Source of the DNA: JBKCUK01 sp046318415
GTDB lineage: Bacteria > Pseudomonadota > Alphaproteobacteria > Caedimonadales > Caedimonadaceae
Length of the DNA stretch: 64,000 bases
Reading direction: 5' to 3'
NCBI GenBank assembly: GCA_046318415.1
Contig: JBKCUK010000010.1
Location: 194,555 to 258,554, forward strand
Shown here one piece after another: positions 26,808-35,019 of this stretch; within the stretch, counting starts at the first letter, position 1, and every line of letters starts with the position of its first letter. The notes under the pieces were generated by a model, which saw nothing but the letters and a program-made list of their open reading frames with translations, made no database searches and was not told where the DNA came from. A program made the position numbers and the translations under genes.

Positions 26808-28199
26808 ATGAATTTTTCAAGCTTAGGCCTAAGTCAAGAAACCCTCTTGGGTGTGCAAGATGCGGGATACGAGACCCCAACCCCGATCCAAGCACAAGTG
26901 ATCCCCATTGTCCTACAACTTCGTGATGTGTTTGGCTGTGCGCAAACAGGCACTGGCAAAACGGCTTCCTATACCCTGCCTTTGCTTGATGTCCTGGCAT
27001 CATCACGCGCACGGGCTCGCCTGCCGCGCGCTTTGGTGCTTGCACCCACCCGTGAGCTAGCCATTCAAGTGCAAGAAAGCCTCGAGCTTTATGGCCGTCA
27101 TCACAAAGTTAAAACTGCGGTTTTGATTGGCGGTGAGTCGGTTTATGAACAAGAGCGCAAGTTATCTCGCGCCGTCGATGTGCTGATTGCAACTCCCGGA
27201 CGGTTATTGGATCTTTTCGAGCGGGGTCGAATCATCCTCACCAATATTCAACTGCTGGTGATTGATGAGGCTGACCGAATGCTGGACATGGGGTTTGTTC
27301 CTGATGTGGAAAAGATCGTAAGCCTGCTGCCTAAAACCCGTCAAACTCTGTTTTTCTCGGCCACTGCTTCCGACGAAATTCGCGCTCTATCCTTGAAATT
27401 CCTATTGAACCCAGCAGAGGTCACCATCACCCCGACCTCGCGCACGGCAGAGACCATCGAGCACGTGAAAGTCCTGGTCCCGGCTGAGAATAAACGTAAA
27501 GCTTTGCGTCACCTTTTAGAGAGCGAGCAAGTCTCGAGTGCGATCATTTTTTGTAATCGCAAAAAAGACATTACGACCTTGGTCACTTCTCTGAAGCGCT
27601 ATGGATACAAGGCTGCCCCCTTGCACGGCGATTTGCATCAATCTAAACGCAATGAAACCCTTGATGCCTTTCGCGCTGGCGAGATTAACCTGCTGATTGC
27701 CAGTGATGTGGCTGCAAGAGGTATTGATGTTGAATCACTCAACTTTGTCTTTAACTTCGACCCTCCCACATCGCCTGAGGAATACGTACACCGCATTGGC
27801 CGGACGGGACGCGCCGGCAGGTCAGGAAAAGCTTTCACCTTCGTGGGGCAAGAAGACCTCAATGCCATGCAAAACATTGAAAAGCTTCTGGATCAGCCTA
27901 TTAGCGAACTCAGTCTGGATGGGCAGTTTGGCACCTTAGACAAGGATGCCTCGTCAGGTCAAAAGGGCCGCGGCCGTCAACGCAAAGCTTCAGCTGAAGA
28001 CCGCAGCAACAGCAACGAATCACGCGCCGAACAGGGTGAGGCCAAGACAGAGACTTCCGCTGTCAAACAGCGCCGCCCCCGACGCAGCGGACACCCAGAT
28101 CTTTTGCCGCCCATGCGCGACACCAACCAGCCCGGCTTTGGCGAGCATGTACCCGTGTTCATCACCCGCTTTTTCGGACCAGAGTATTTTCGGAAATAA
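26808..28199 (+). CDS. rhlE: DEAD-box ATP-dependent RNA helicase (RhlE type)
   Basis: A 463-residue RNA helicase. Q motif (TPIQAQVIPIVL), motif I AQTGTGKT, Ia PTRELAIQV, Ib TPGRLLD, II VIDEADRMLDMGFVPD, III FSATAS, IV IIFCNRK, V ASDVAARGID and VI HRIGRTGRAGR are all present. The linker DEADRMLDMGF is typical of RhlE, which acts in ribosome assembly and RNA turnover. The last 75 residues are charged, rich in Arg, Lys and Glu (KGRGRQRKASAEDRSN), as common in RhlE tails. Monocistronic. Confidence 0.95.
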   Translation: MNFSSLGLSQETLLGVQDAGYETPTPIQAQVIPIVLQLRDVFGCAQTGTGKTASYTLPLLDVLASSRARARLPRALVLAPTRELAIQVQESLELYGRHHKVKTAVLIGGESVYEQERKLSRAVDVLIATPGRLLDLFERGRIILTNIQLLVIDEADRMLDMGFVPDVEKIVSLLPKTRQTLFFSATASDEIRALSLKFLLNPAEVTITPTSRTAETIEHVKVLVPAENKRKALRHLLESEQVSSAIIFCNRKKDITTLVTSLKRYGYKAAPLHGDLHQSKRNETLDAFRAGEINLLIASDVAARGIDVESLNFVFNFDPPTSPEEYVHRIGRTGRAGRSGKAFTFVGQEDLNAMQNIEKLLDQPISELSLDGQFGTLDKDASSGQKGRGRQRKASAEDRSNSNESRAEQGEAKTETSAVKQRRPRRSGHPDLLPPMRDTNQPGFGEHVPVFITRFFGPEYFRK

Positions 28200-28289
28200 T
28201 CATTCACCTTTTCATGGATCGACTTTGTCTTCTTGCTGACGCACTACTGCCTTGCTAGCATAAAAAAGTGTACTCAAGGAGACAACACC

Positions 28290-29213
28290 ATGATTCTCGA
28301 CCCTTCCATGCTGTTCACGTTTGCCTTTTCGGCGCTTGGGCTTATTGTCCTAGTTTCTGCCGTCAAAAGGGTACCTCAGGGTGAGGAGTGGACCGTCGAG
28401 CGCTTTGGCCGATATACCCACACGTTGCAACCGGGGCTCAACGTGATCGTGCCCTTCATTGATCGCGTTGGTATGCGTGTCAGCATGCGTGAAACTGTTT
28501 TTGATATCCCCTCGCAAGACGTCATTACCCGCGACAATGCCATGGTAAAGGTGGATGGTGTAGTCTTTTTCCAAGTAATGGACGCAGCCAGATCTGCCTA
28601 TGAAGTGGCAGACCTGCGGCGTGCGATTATCAACCTGACCATGACCAACATCCGCACTGTCATGGGATCGATGAACCTGGATGAGCTGTTGTCCCACCGC
28701 GAACGCATTAATGCGTCCCTCTTGAGCGTTGTTGACGGCGCCACAGCCCCCTGGGGTGTTAAGGTCACCCGCGTGGAAATTAAGGATATTACACCGCCGC
28801 CTGCCCTGGTTGAATCCATGTCACGCCAGATGAAGGCCGAGCGTGAAAAGCGCGCCATGGTGCTGGAGGCAGAGGGCGAGCGTCAAGCAGCCATTCTTCG
28901 CGCAGAAGGTGAACGCCAAGCAGTAATCCTTGAAGCCGAAGCCCGTAAAGAAGCGGCTTTTCGGGATGCAGAAGCCCGTGAGCGCGCAGCTGAGGCTGAA
29001 AGTAAGGCGACGCAAATGGTGTCCGAGGCCATCAGCCAAGGCAACGTCCAGGCGATCAACTACTTTGTTGCGCAAAAATATCTGGATGCCCTTAAAAGTA
29101 TCGGTCAGGCCGATAATCAAAAAATCATGTTTCTGCCCATGGAAGCCAGCAGCATCATCGGAAGCCTGAGCGGCATCGCCGAGCTGGCCAAGGAAACCTT
29201 CAAACAAAAATAA
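28290..29213 (+). CDS. SPFH/stomatin-like membrane protein (QmcA/PHB family)
   Basis: A 307-residue slipin/stomatin homologue from ATG 28290 (MILDPSMLFTFAFSALGLIV), which is preceded by an AAGGAG ribosome-binding site at 28276; the longer frame from 28233 is less likely. One N-terminal TM helix, then the SPFH core (VKRVPQGEEWTVERFGRYTHTLQPGLNVIVPFIDRV, ITRDNAMVKVDGVVFFQV) and a long coiled coil rich in AEGERQA repeats (about 190-255). Such proteins scaffold functional membrane microdomains. It is followed by an nfeD gene, the standard SPFH-NfeD pair. Confidence 0.94.
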   Translation: MILDPSMLFTFAFSALGLIVLVSAVKRVPQGEEWTVERFGRYTHTLQPGLNVIVPFIDRVGMRVSMRETVFDIPSQDVITRDNAMVKVDGVVFFQVMDAARSAYEVADLRRAIINLTMTNIRTVMGSMNLDELLSHRERINASLLSVVDGATAPWGVKVTRVEIKDITPPPALVESMSRQMKAEREKRAMVLEAEGERQAAILRAEGERQAVILEAEARKEAAFRDAEARERAAEAESKATQMVSEAISQGNVQAINYFVAQKYLDALKSIGQADNQKIMFLPMEASSIIGSLSGIAELAKETFKQK

Positions 29214-29231
29214 CAAAAGGCTATCGACACA

Positions 29232-29693
29232 ATGGACACGCTATCTGCCCTTCTCCACAGCGTCGAGTATTGGCACTGGCTGATCGCCATGGCCATTTTT
29301 TTAGGCTTGGAGGTGCTATTTCCGGGCAGCCTTTTTCTGTGGCTTGGGGCCGGCGCCTTGGTCAATGGATTGATCATGCTTTTGCTGCCAACACTCTCCT
29401 TCCAAACGCAGATGATGGTTTTTTCTCTGATCAGTCTTGCAAGCCTGGGTCTTGGCCTGTGGTTCTGGCGCCGCAATCTTCGACGCGAGGACAAACTCTC
29501 TTCACAGCTCAATCGCCGCGGCGATCAGTTAATTGGCCGTACCCTGACCCTGGAAACAGCCATCGAAAATGGGCGCGGCACCGCTAAAATGGATGATAGC
29601 GTTTGGCGCCTGGAAGGCCCAGACACACCCGCAGGCACAAAAGTGCGCATCAAGAGCATCGATGGCACCTTGTTGGTGGTGGAACCCGTATAA
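29232..29693 (+). CDS. NfeD family membrane protein
   Basis: A 153-residue short NfeD without the serine-protease part: four hydrophobic stretches between residues 15 and 75, then an OB-like beta domain (GRTLTLETAIENGRGTAKMDDSVWRLEG ... GTKVRIKSIDGTLLVVEP). It starts 18 bases after the SPFH gene, and the two are expected to work together in membrane microdomain function. Confidence 0.93.
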   Translation: MDTLSALLHSVEYWHWLIAMAIFLGLEVLFPGSLFLWLGAGALVNGLIMLLLPTLSFQTQMMVFSLISLASLGLGLWFWRRNLRREDKLSSQLNRRGDQLIGRTLTLETAIENGRGTAKMDDSVWRLEGPDTPAGTKVRIKSIDGTLLVVEPV

Positions 29694-29811
29694 AAACCCA
29701 AGGGGTTGGGCCTTTACAAAAGACCCCATAGACTGTTGCTGTGCGAATGTTCAAAAAAATTAAAAAATGGGGTTGATTTACCCCAGTGAAACGGGTATCT
29801 ATTCACCCGTG

Positions 29812-29887
29812 GTCCCCATCGTCTAGAGGCCTAGGACACCGCCCTTTCACGGCGGCAACGCGGGTTCGAATCCCGCTGGGGACGCCA
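29812..29887 (+). tRNA. tRNA-Glu (anticodon TTC)
   Basis: Complete cloverleaf on the plus strand with anticodon loop CTTTCAC (anticodon TTC), T arm GCGGGTTCGAATCCCGC, discriminator G and encoded CCA. It is identical to the copy at 24768-24843 except for the first anticodon base, and lies in the opposite orientation. Upstream gap 29694-29811 contains two short hairpins (CCCAAGGGGTTGGG at about 29697; TGGGGTTGATTTACCCCA at about 29767). Confidence 0.97.
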
Positions 29888-29976
29888 GCTTCAAAAATAT
29901 TCAAAAGTGTCGGAGAATCCCCCTTCACCAATTCAAGTTTTTTCAGCAGACTACTTCCAGCTTCAGGAGGACACCA

Positions 29977-31236
29977 ATGATTCAACCATCATTCGTTCAG
30001 CAAGATCCCCAGCTGGCAGCAGCGCTGTCCGGTGAACTTGAACGCCAACGGGCCCACATCGAACTCATCGCCTCGGAAAACTTCACTTCCCTTCATGTTA
30101 TGGCCGCTCAAGGCTATGTCATGACCAATAAATATGCTGAAGGTTATCCTGGGAAACGGTACTACCGTGGCTGTGAGTATGTTGATGCGGCAGAACTGCT
30201 GGCCATTGAGCGCGCCAAAGAACTGTTTAAGTGCGCCTTTGCCAATGTGCAGCCCCATTCTGGCGCGCAAGCCAATCAAGAGGTGTTTTTCACTCTTTTG
30301 AATCCGGGCGATACTTTTCTTGGTATGAGCCTTGACGCCGGTGGTCACTTGACCCACGGATCCAAGGTCAACCTCTCTGGTCGCTGGTTTAATGCCATTG
30401 GCTATGGCGTGGATCCCCATACCCACTTGATCGACATGGACCAGGTGCGCGATTTGGCCCTTGAACACAAGCCCAAATTGATCATCGCTGGTGGATCAGC
30501 CTATCCCCGAATTATTGATTTTGCCGCGTTCCGCGCCATTGCCGACGAGGTTGGCGCCTACTTAATGGTGGACATGGCGCATTTTTCAGGTCTTGTGGCC
30601 GGCGGCGCTTTTCCAAGCCCCCTGCCCCACGCCCATGTGGTGACGACCACCACCCATAAGACGCTCCGTGGCCCTCGAGGAGGTATGATCCTCAGCAATG
30701 ACGCCGAGCTTGGGAAAAAACTCAACTCCTCGGTATTCCCAGGCATTCAAGGCGGCCCCCTGATGCATGTGATCGCCGCCAAGGCTGCGGCTTTTGGCGA
30801 AGCCTTACAGCCAAGCTTTAAAACCTATGCTCACCAAGTTGTCACGAACGCCAAAGTCATGGCAGATGAGATGATGCAGCAGGGTTTTGAGCTGCTCACC
30901 AAAGGAACCGATTGCCATTTGTTCTTGGTTGATTTGCGCAATCAAGGCGTGACGGGCTACGATAGCTCTTTGGCCCTTGAGCAGATTCACATCACGCTGA
31001 ATATGAATGCAATTCCCAACGACCCTCTGCCGCCCGGCAAAGCCTCTGGCATTCGCATTGGAACGCCTGCGGTGACTACGCGCGGCTTTAGCGAGGCAGA
31101 CTGCCGCGAAACAGCGCGCATCATTGCAAAGACCATCACAGCTCTCAAGGAAGGCACGTTTGCAGCCGAGATGGACGCTTTGAAAGCGCGCGTTCACGCC
31201 TTAACTCAGCGCTTCCCCCTCTATCCTGAGCTGTAG
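29977..31236 (+). CDS. glyA: Serine hydroxymethyltransferase
   Basis: PLP enzyme that interconverts serine and glycine and supplies 5,10-methylene-THF. 419 residues, normal length. Signatures: IELIASENFTS, GYPGKRYYRGCEYVD, the PLP-lysine motif TTTTHKTLRGPRGG, and IRIGTPAVTTRGF. AGGAGG ribosome-binding site 6-8 bases before ATG 29977. Followed two bases after the stop by nrdR, a usual alphaproteobacterial pair. Confidence 0.98.
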   Translation: MIQPSFVQQDPQLAAALSGELERQRAHIELIASENFTSLHVMAAQGYVMTNKYAEGYPGKRYYRGCEYVDAAELLAIERAKELFKCAFANVQPHSGAQANQEVFFTLLNPGDTFLGMSLDAGGHLTHGSKVNLSGRWFNAIGYGVDPHTHLIDMDQVRDLALEHKPKLIIAGGSAYPRIIDFAAFRAIADEVGAYLMVDMAHFSGLVAGGAFPSPLPHAHVVTTTTHKTLRGPRGGMILSNDAELGKKLNSSVFPGIQGGPLMHVIAAKAAAFGEALQPSFKTYAHQVVTNAKVMADEMMQQGFELLTKGTDCHLFLVDLRNQGVTGYDSSLALEQIHITLNMNAIPNDPLPPGKASGIRIGTPAVTTRGFSEADCRETARIIAKTITALKEGTFAAEMDALKARVHALTQRFPLYPEL

Positions 31237-31238
31237 CC

Positions 31239-31703
31239 ATGCGCTGTCCTTTTTGTGGTCACATGGACACCTCAGTAAAGGATTCACGGGTTGTGGATGA
31301 CGGCACTAGCATCCGCCGCCGTCGCCACTGCACCGAGTGCAGTGCCCGTTTTTCCACCATCGAGCGTGTGCAGCTGTTGCCCCTTAAAGTGCAAAAAAAG
31401 AACGACACTATAGAAGTGTTTGACCGGGACAAGCTGGCGCGATCGGTTCAGCTGGCCCTTCATAAGCGCCCCGTTGAGGCAGAACGCATCGAGCGCGTTA
31501 TCTCAAGCATCGTGCGCCAATTAGAAGCGCGTGGTGAATTGGAAATTCCCAGTACCGCCATCGGCGAAATGGTGATGGAAGCGCTTCAAGACCTTGATTC
31601 GGTGGCTTATGTCCGTTTTGCTTCTATCTACCGTGACTTTCACGTGGCTGAGGACTTCAGCCAGTTTATCGGTGAACTCAAAGAAGACACCAAGTCTGAC
31701 TAA
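31239..31703 (+). CDS. nrdR: Transcriptional repressor NrdR of ribonucleotide reductase genes
   Basis: A 154-residue zinc-ribbon plus ATP-cone repressor that senses ATP/dATP and binds NrdR boxes near nrd genes. Zinc ribbon: MRCPFCG then HCTECSARF (four cysteines, spacing normal). ATP cone: LPLKVQKKNDTIEVFDRDKLARSVQLALHKRPV. C-terminal VAYVRFASIYRDF is the family end. Two bases after glyA. Confidence 0.97.
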   Translation: MRCPFCGHMDTSVKDSRVVDDGTSIRRRRHCTECSARFSTIERVQLLPLKVQKKNDTIEVFDRDKLARSVQLALHKRPVEAERIERVISSIVRQLEARGELEIPSTAIGEMVMEALQDLDSVAYVRFASIYRDFHVAEDFSQFIGELKEDTKSD

Positions 31704-31762
31704 TCCTCCTCCCCACCTGCAAGCCTTGCCTTGTCCTAAGAGGCATTTTATGGTTAAAAGAG

Positions 31763-33379
31763 ATGACGTTATGTTTCCTTTGGAGCAATCCCTTGCGCGC
31801 TTGTCTTATTTTTCTTGTCTTGCTCTTTGACACAGCAGCTGCCTCATCAAGCAGTTATTTTGAGGAGGACGTGTTTGATCCAGGCCGTGAGCATTCCACA
31901 TTGACCTGCCCTGCCCCCTATCAGGAATGGCCTCCCCTCTTGACTGAATCCGGGCAATTCTCCCCAAACAGAGTTGGGGCATGGCGAGAAAACTTAGAAT
32001 TACTTAAGGCGATCATCCGAACAGATTCGGGTATTGATCCCTCTCTTCCCCAAAGAGCCAATACCATTATGAAAGATGCCCTGCACCATCTCGAATCGCT
32101 TTATGACGCGCATCCAGATCAACTCGAGTACCTTCATTTGGTTAAGCCTTATCTTGGTGTTGATGAGCTGAGTGCCTTAGCTGACAAATATTACCTGAGA
32201 TCCAACACTTTTGGCGCCTTTATCATCTGGTCACACTTGCGGGAGACCTTGGCGGCCCATGACCTCATCCACCTTCGCTGTGAAGAGACTTCACGTGAGA
32301 CACAACCATTGAACCTTGAGCGCCACTTCGTGATTTTCCTTGAGGCTTCAGCTGGAAAACGCGCCTATCAGCTGCATGAAAGTCTGAATCAATGGGAGGA
32401 TGCGGCCCGTGTCCTTATTGCGCTTTTTTCGCTGGCCAATTCACGAAGGGATGAAGGATACGAAGAAGAGATCCTCGAAGATTTTGATAAGTTACTTCTT
32501 TTGATGCCCATGATCAGCGAAGAATCCGTCGAATCCATGCTCAGTGATGCCCAGCATGTCCTGGAAGACACCGTGCAAAACTATCGTCTCTTGGTACATG
32601 GGAAGGCACAACATGATCCCACAACCACACCCTTGGTATACTATAAGCTCACCAAAAAGCTTTATCGCCATTATCTATTCAATACTTCTGAGAACTTCAC
32701 TGAAAATTTGATTAACGTGGCGTTTGCGCAGATGGTGCTTTTTATCCGCAAGCCAGACATTCATCTCGCCGATGACTTTTTTTTCAGACAGCAAAAAAAA
32801 ATTCTCAATGTGCGGACTCACCTCAGCAATGCTTCGCACCATCGGCCTGCACTTGCCGAAGAGATCTGTCATTTTGAGGAGTTAGCCCAGCACATCACGA
32901 AGCCTTTTCTGATCAGGCCAGAAACCCCAAGTGTAAATATCGATACCTATTTTTTAACCCCAGCCTTTCGGGCGTTTTTTGTGCAGCAGCTGATTTTGCC
33001 CGCCCGTGTGTGGAGGGAGAGCTTTGCGGTCCTGTTTCCAGATGTTGGAAAAAATCTACTAAAAGGTGTTGTTAACGTTGGCCCGGTCTTGCAATTGGTT
33101 GAATGCTTTATGGAACCCCAGTTTCAGCTTTGGTCTTGCGCACAAGGCCTGTTGACGTGGGCCATTGAAATCCTTGGCGAACAACATGATCATCCCTCCC
33201 TGGCCCAGCTGCTTCTCACTTATTACGATTTAGCATTAAGGCAAAAGGATCAAGAAACACTTATGGAATGCCGCGCAAGGCTTCTCATCAAACCCCTCTA
33301 TGCCACCTTAAGCTCAGCTCAGATCAAAAAAATTATGGATTCCTCGCCCACTAAGCCTGCAAAAAGTTCTCTTCATTAG
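31763..33379 (+). CDS. Secreted helical protein of unknown function
   Basis: A 538-residue product with a signal peptide (MTLCFLWSNPLRACLIFLVLLFDTAAA, likely cut before SSSSYFEE). The mature part is nearly all amphipathic helix with many Leu, Asp and Tyr (KDALHHLESLYDAHPDQLEYL, LAQLLLTYYDLALRQKDQETL), which suggests a TPR- or HEAT-like superhelix, but I cannot align convincing repeats. No known family. The ATG at 31763 is preceded by only a weak AAAAGAG. Sits between nrdR and an F-box gene on the other strand, in an accessory block of exported proteins. Confidence 0.75.
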   Translation: MTLCFLWSNPLRACLIFLVLLFDTAAASSSSYFEEDVFDPGREHSTLTCPAPYQEWPPLLTESGQFSPNRVGAWRENLELLKAIIRTDSGIDPSLPQRANTIMKDALHHLESLYDAHPDQLEYLHLVKPYLGVDELSALADKYYLRSNTFGAFIIWSHLRETLAAHDLIHLRCEETSRETQPLNLERHFVIFLEASAGKRAYQLHESLNQWEDAARVLIALFSLANSRRDEGYEEEILEDFDKLLLLMPMISEESVESMLSDAQHVLEDTVQNYRLLVHGKAQHDPTTTPLVYYKLTKKLYRHYLFNTSENFTENLINVAFAQMVLFIRKPDIHLADDFFFRQQKKILNVRTHLSNASHHRPALAEEICHFEELAQHITKPFLIRPETPSVNIDTYFLTPAFRAFFVQQLILPARVWRESFAVLFPDVGKNLLKGVVNVGPVLQLVECFMEPQFQLWSCAQGLLTWAIEILGEQHDHPSLAQLLLTYYDLALRQKDQETLMECRARLLIKPLYATLSSAQIKKIMDSSPTKPAKSSLH

Positions 33380-33400
33380 CACAGTTATATAGATGGTATA

Positions 33401-33440
33401 CTCAAAAAAGAAGAAGCCCCTGGGAATTATCCCAGGAGCC
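33401..33440 (-). terminator. Rho-independent terminator of the F-box gene
   Basis: On the minus strand a stem CCTGGGA / TCCCAGG with loop TAAT-type sequence is followed by CTTCTTCTTTTTTGAG. The hairpin also precedes TTGTCTCTTT on the plus strand, so it may stop the convergent secreted gene too. It lies 28 bases after the stop codon that would be used if the F-box gene frame is restored (33468). Confidence 0.85.
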
Positions 33441-33529
33441 TTGTCTCTTTATTGAAGCGGCTTAAGATTAGTAACGCTGAATGTCACGTGCGGGTAGGCG
33501 CACTTCAATATCGTTTGGCTCATCCAGAC

Positions 33530-34723
33530 TCAAGGGCCCAGCAGCATCGAAAAATCCGCACCAATAGTGCTTAATTTCCGTAAACGCGTTAAATCAAGGG
33601 ACTTAATATCAGGATAAGTGCTCAGTGCCCGATCACCAATTTTCTCAATCGTGTCCGAAGGATTCACAACGGTGAGATTCTTGATATATCGGGGGATCCA
33701 CTCACCAAAACCCGGATCCATGTAGGGAAGCAAGAGGGTATCACCATTTCTGACAAAACTACTATTGCTGACACTTAAAAGCACCCGATGATCTTTTCGG
33801 GTAGAACTGAGTGTCGTCTCTAGCGTGGTACTGCCATAAAAGGTCTGCAGCATTTTATCTGAAATCACCAAGGTATGGGGCTGTCGCTGCAAAGCGTTCT
33901 TACAAGCCCTGCTGTCAATGTAAGGACCAACGAAGCTGCAGAACGGCCTATCCATCGAAACTGCCTGAAGGTGCTCAATCACTGCATCCATATAAACATC
34001 GAAAAACTTCTCGATCGCCTGATTACGATTTGCTGGATCCAGATAGACCCCACCCAAGGCCAACACTGCAGCCACGTCATCTAGCGCTTCGCTCGTGCTT
34101 TGTTGCATGATGGTCTGATCTTCATTTATGACGGCTGCATCAAAGTCTTGGCCAAAGGCCGCTTGGTAAAGCCGTTTTGCTTCGGGCAAATGGTGAGCAA
34201 GATCATCAGCCGTCAGCTGTACCAAGGTCTGCGGCACATGCTTATATAAAGAAGAGTCAGTCGGTAGCACCAAGACACCGTCGCGCGCAGCCATATCTGA
34301 CAGGACCCTTTGTATAAAAGCAGGACGAAGCTTTGATGTATCGTAGCTTGGTTCTGCGGTTAACTTCCCATTCACAGTTAAGCCGCGCACTTGGTCAACC
34401 ATGCTGACATCACTGAGGTGCTGCCAATCACGACAGGTTAAACGTGTTGCGCGGACATCTTCTGCAGGAAGTTGCATCATCACGCGATGGATAAGCTCAA
34501 GTGGCAAAATGGAATTGATGGAAGCTGCTTGACCCTGAACTTGAGTCCCAACAGCAGCTAGCTCAACGTCGCTTTCAGGCTGTGCTGGGGTCACAGGTGC
34601 GCCGCCTGCGGTCACACCAAGGTCCTCTGCGAATTCCTTTGCGTCACTGGCAAAGCCGTAAGATACGCTTAAAAGCAGCGCCGCACTTAACACAGAACCA
34701 ACCGTCAATATTCTCATCATCAT
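33530..34723 (-). CDS. Secreted F-box protein, solitary, probably frameshifted near the 3' end
   Basis: A 397-residue protein with a signal peptide (MMMRILTVGSVLSAALLLSVSYGFA, then SDAKEF). Residues about 69-108 are an F-box: INSILPLELIHRVMMQLP, then EDVRATRLTCRDWQHLSD, with the conserved L-P, C-R-x-W positions. The middle part is not related by eye to the array at 46.9-52.6 kb. Near the end a leucine-rich stretch appears (YPDIKSLDLTRLRKLSTIG). The frame stops at 33530 after ...DFSMLLGP; adding one T to the T5 run at 33550-33554 gives DFFDAAGPLSLDEP... and 20 more codons to TAA at 33468-33470. AAGGTG ribosome-binding site before the start. Role: likely host-directed F-box effector (inference). 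Confidence 0.85.
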   Translation of the reverse strand: MMMRILTVGSVLSAALLLSVSYGFASDAKEFAEDLGVTAGGAPVTPAQPESDVELAAVGTQVQGQAASINSILPLELIHRVMMQLPAEDVRATRLTCRDWQHLSDVSMVDQVRGLTVNGKLTAEPSYDTSKLRPAFIQRVLSDMAARDGVLVLPTDSSLYKHVPQTLVQLTADDLAHHLPEAKRLYQAAFGQDFDAAVINEDQTIMQQSTSEALDDVAAVLALGGVYLDPANRNQAIEKFFDVYMDAVIEHLQAVSMDRPFCSFVGPYIDSRACKNALQRQPHTLVISDKMLQTFYGSTTLETTLSSTRKDHRVLLSVSNSSFVRNGDTLLLPYMDPGFGEWIPRYIKNLTVVNPSDTIEKIGDRALSTYPDIKSLDLTRLRKLSTIGADFSMLLGP

Positions 34724-35019
34724 TTCACCTTATGGTTGAATTAACATCGGCAATATATCTTATTTGGAATTATTTTGCAATATTTTTCTTATTTGTCATT
34801 TTTTTTGGCAAGAATTAGCCCCGCATGGTCTGCCAGAGGGGGGGTATGACTGAAGGTAGGGCCTGTGGATTGAGTGTTTTCACCGCATCAAAATGAAGAT
34901 AGACAGATGATGCTAAAAGTTACGGACACCGAAAAAAACAGCATTCAAGAAATGCTTTGTGATGATCATAAAAGCGCTTGCTCTTGGCCCACTCGTGCTG
35001 CGCCTCACCCTGAAAATCG

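Noticed and set aside
29888..29976. Riboswitch upstream of glyA
   Set aside because: The gap after the tRNA is only 89 bases and shows no glycine- or SAM-riboswitch core that I can recognise.
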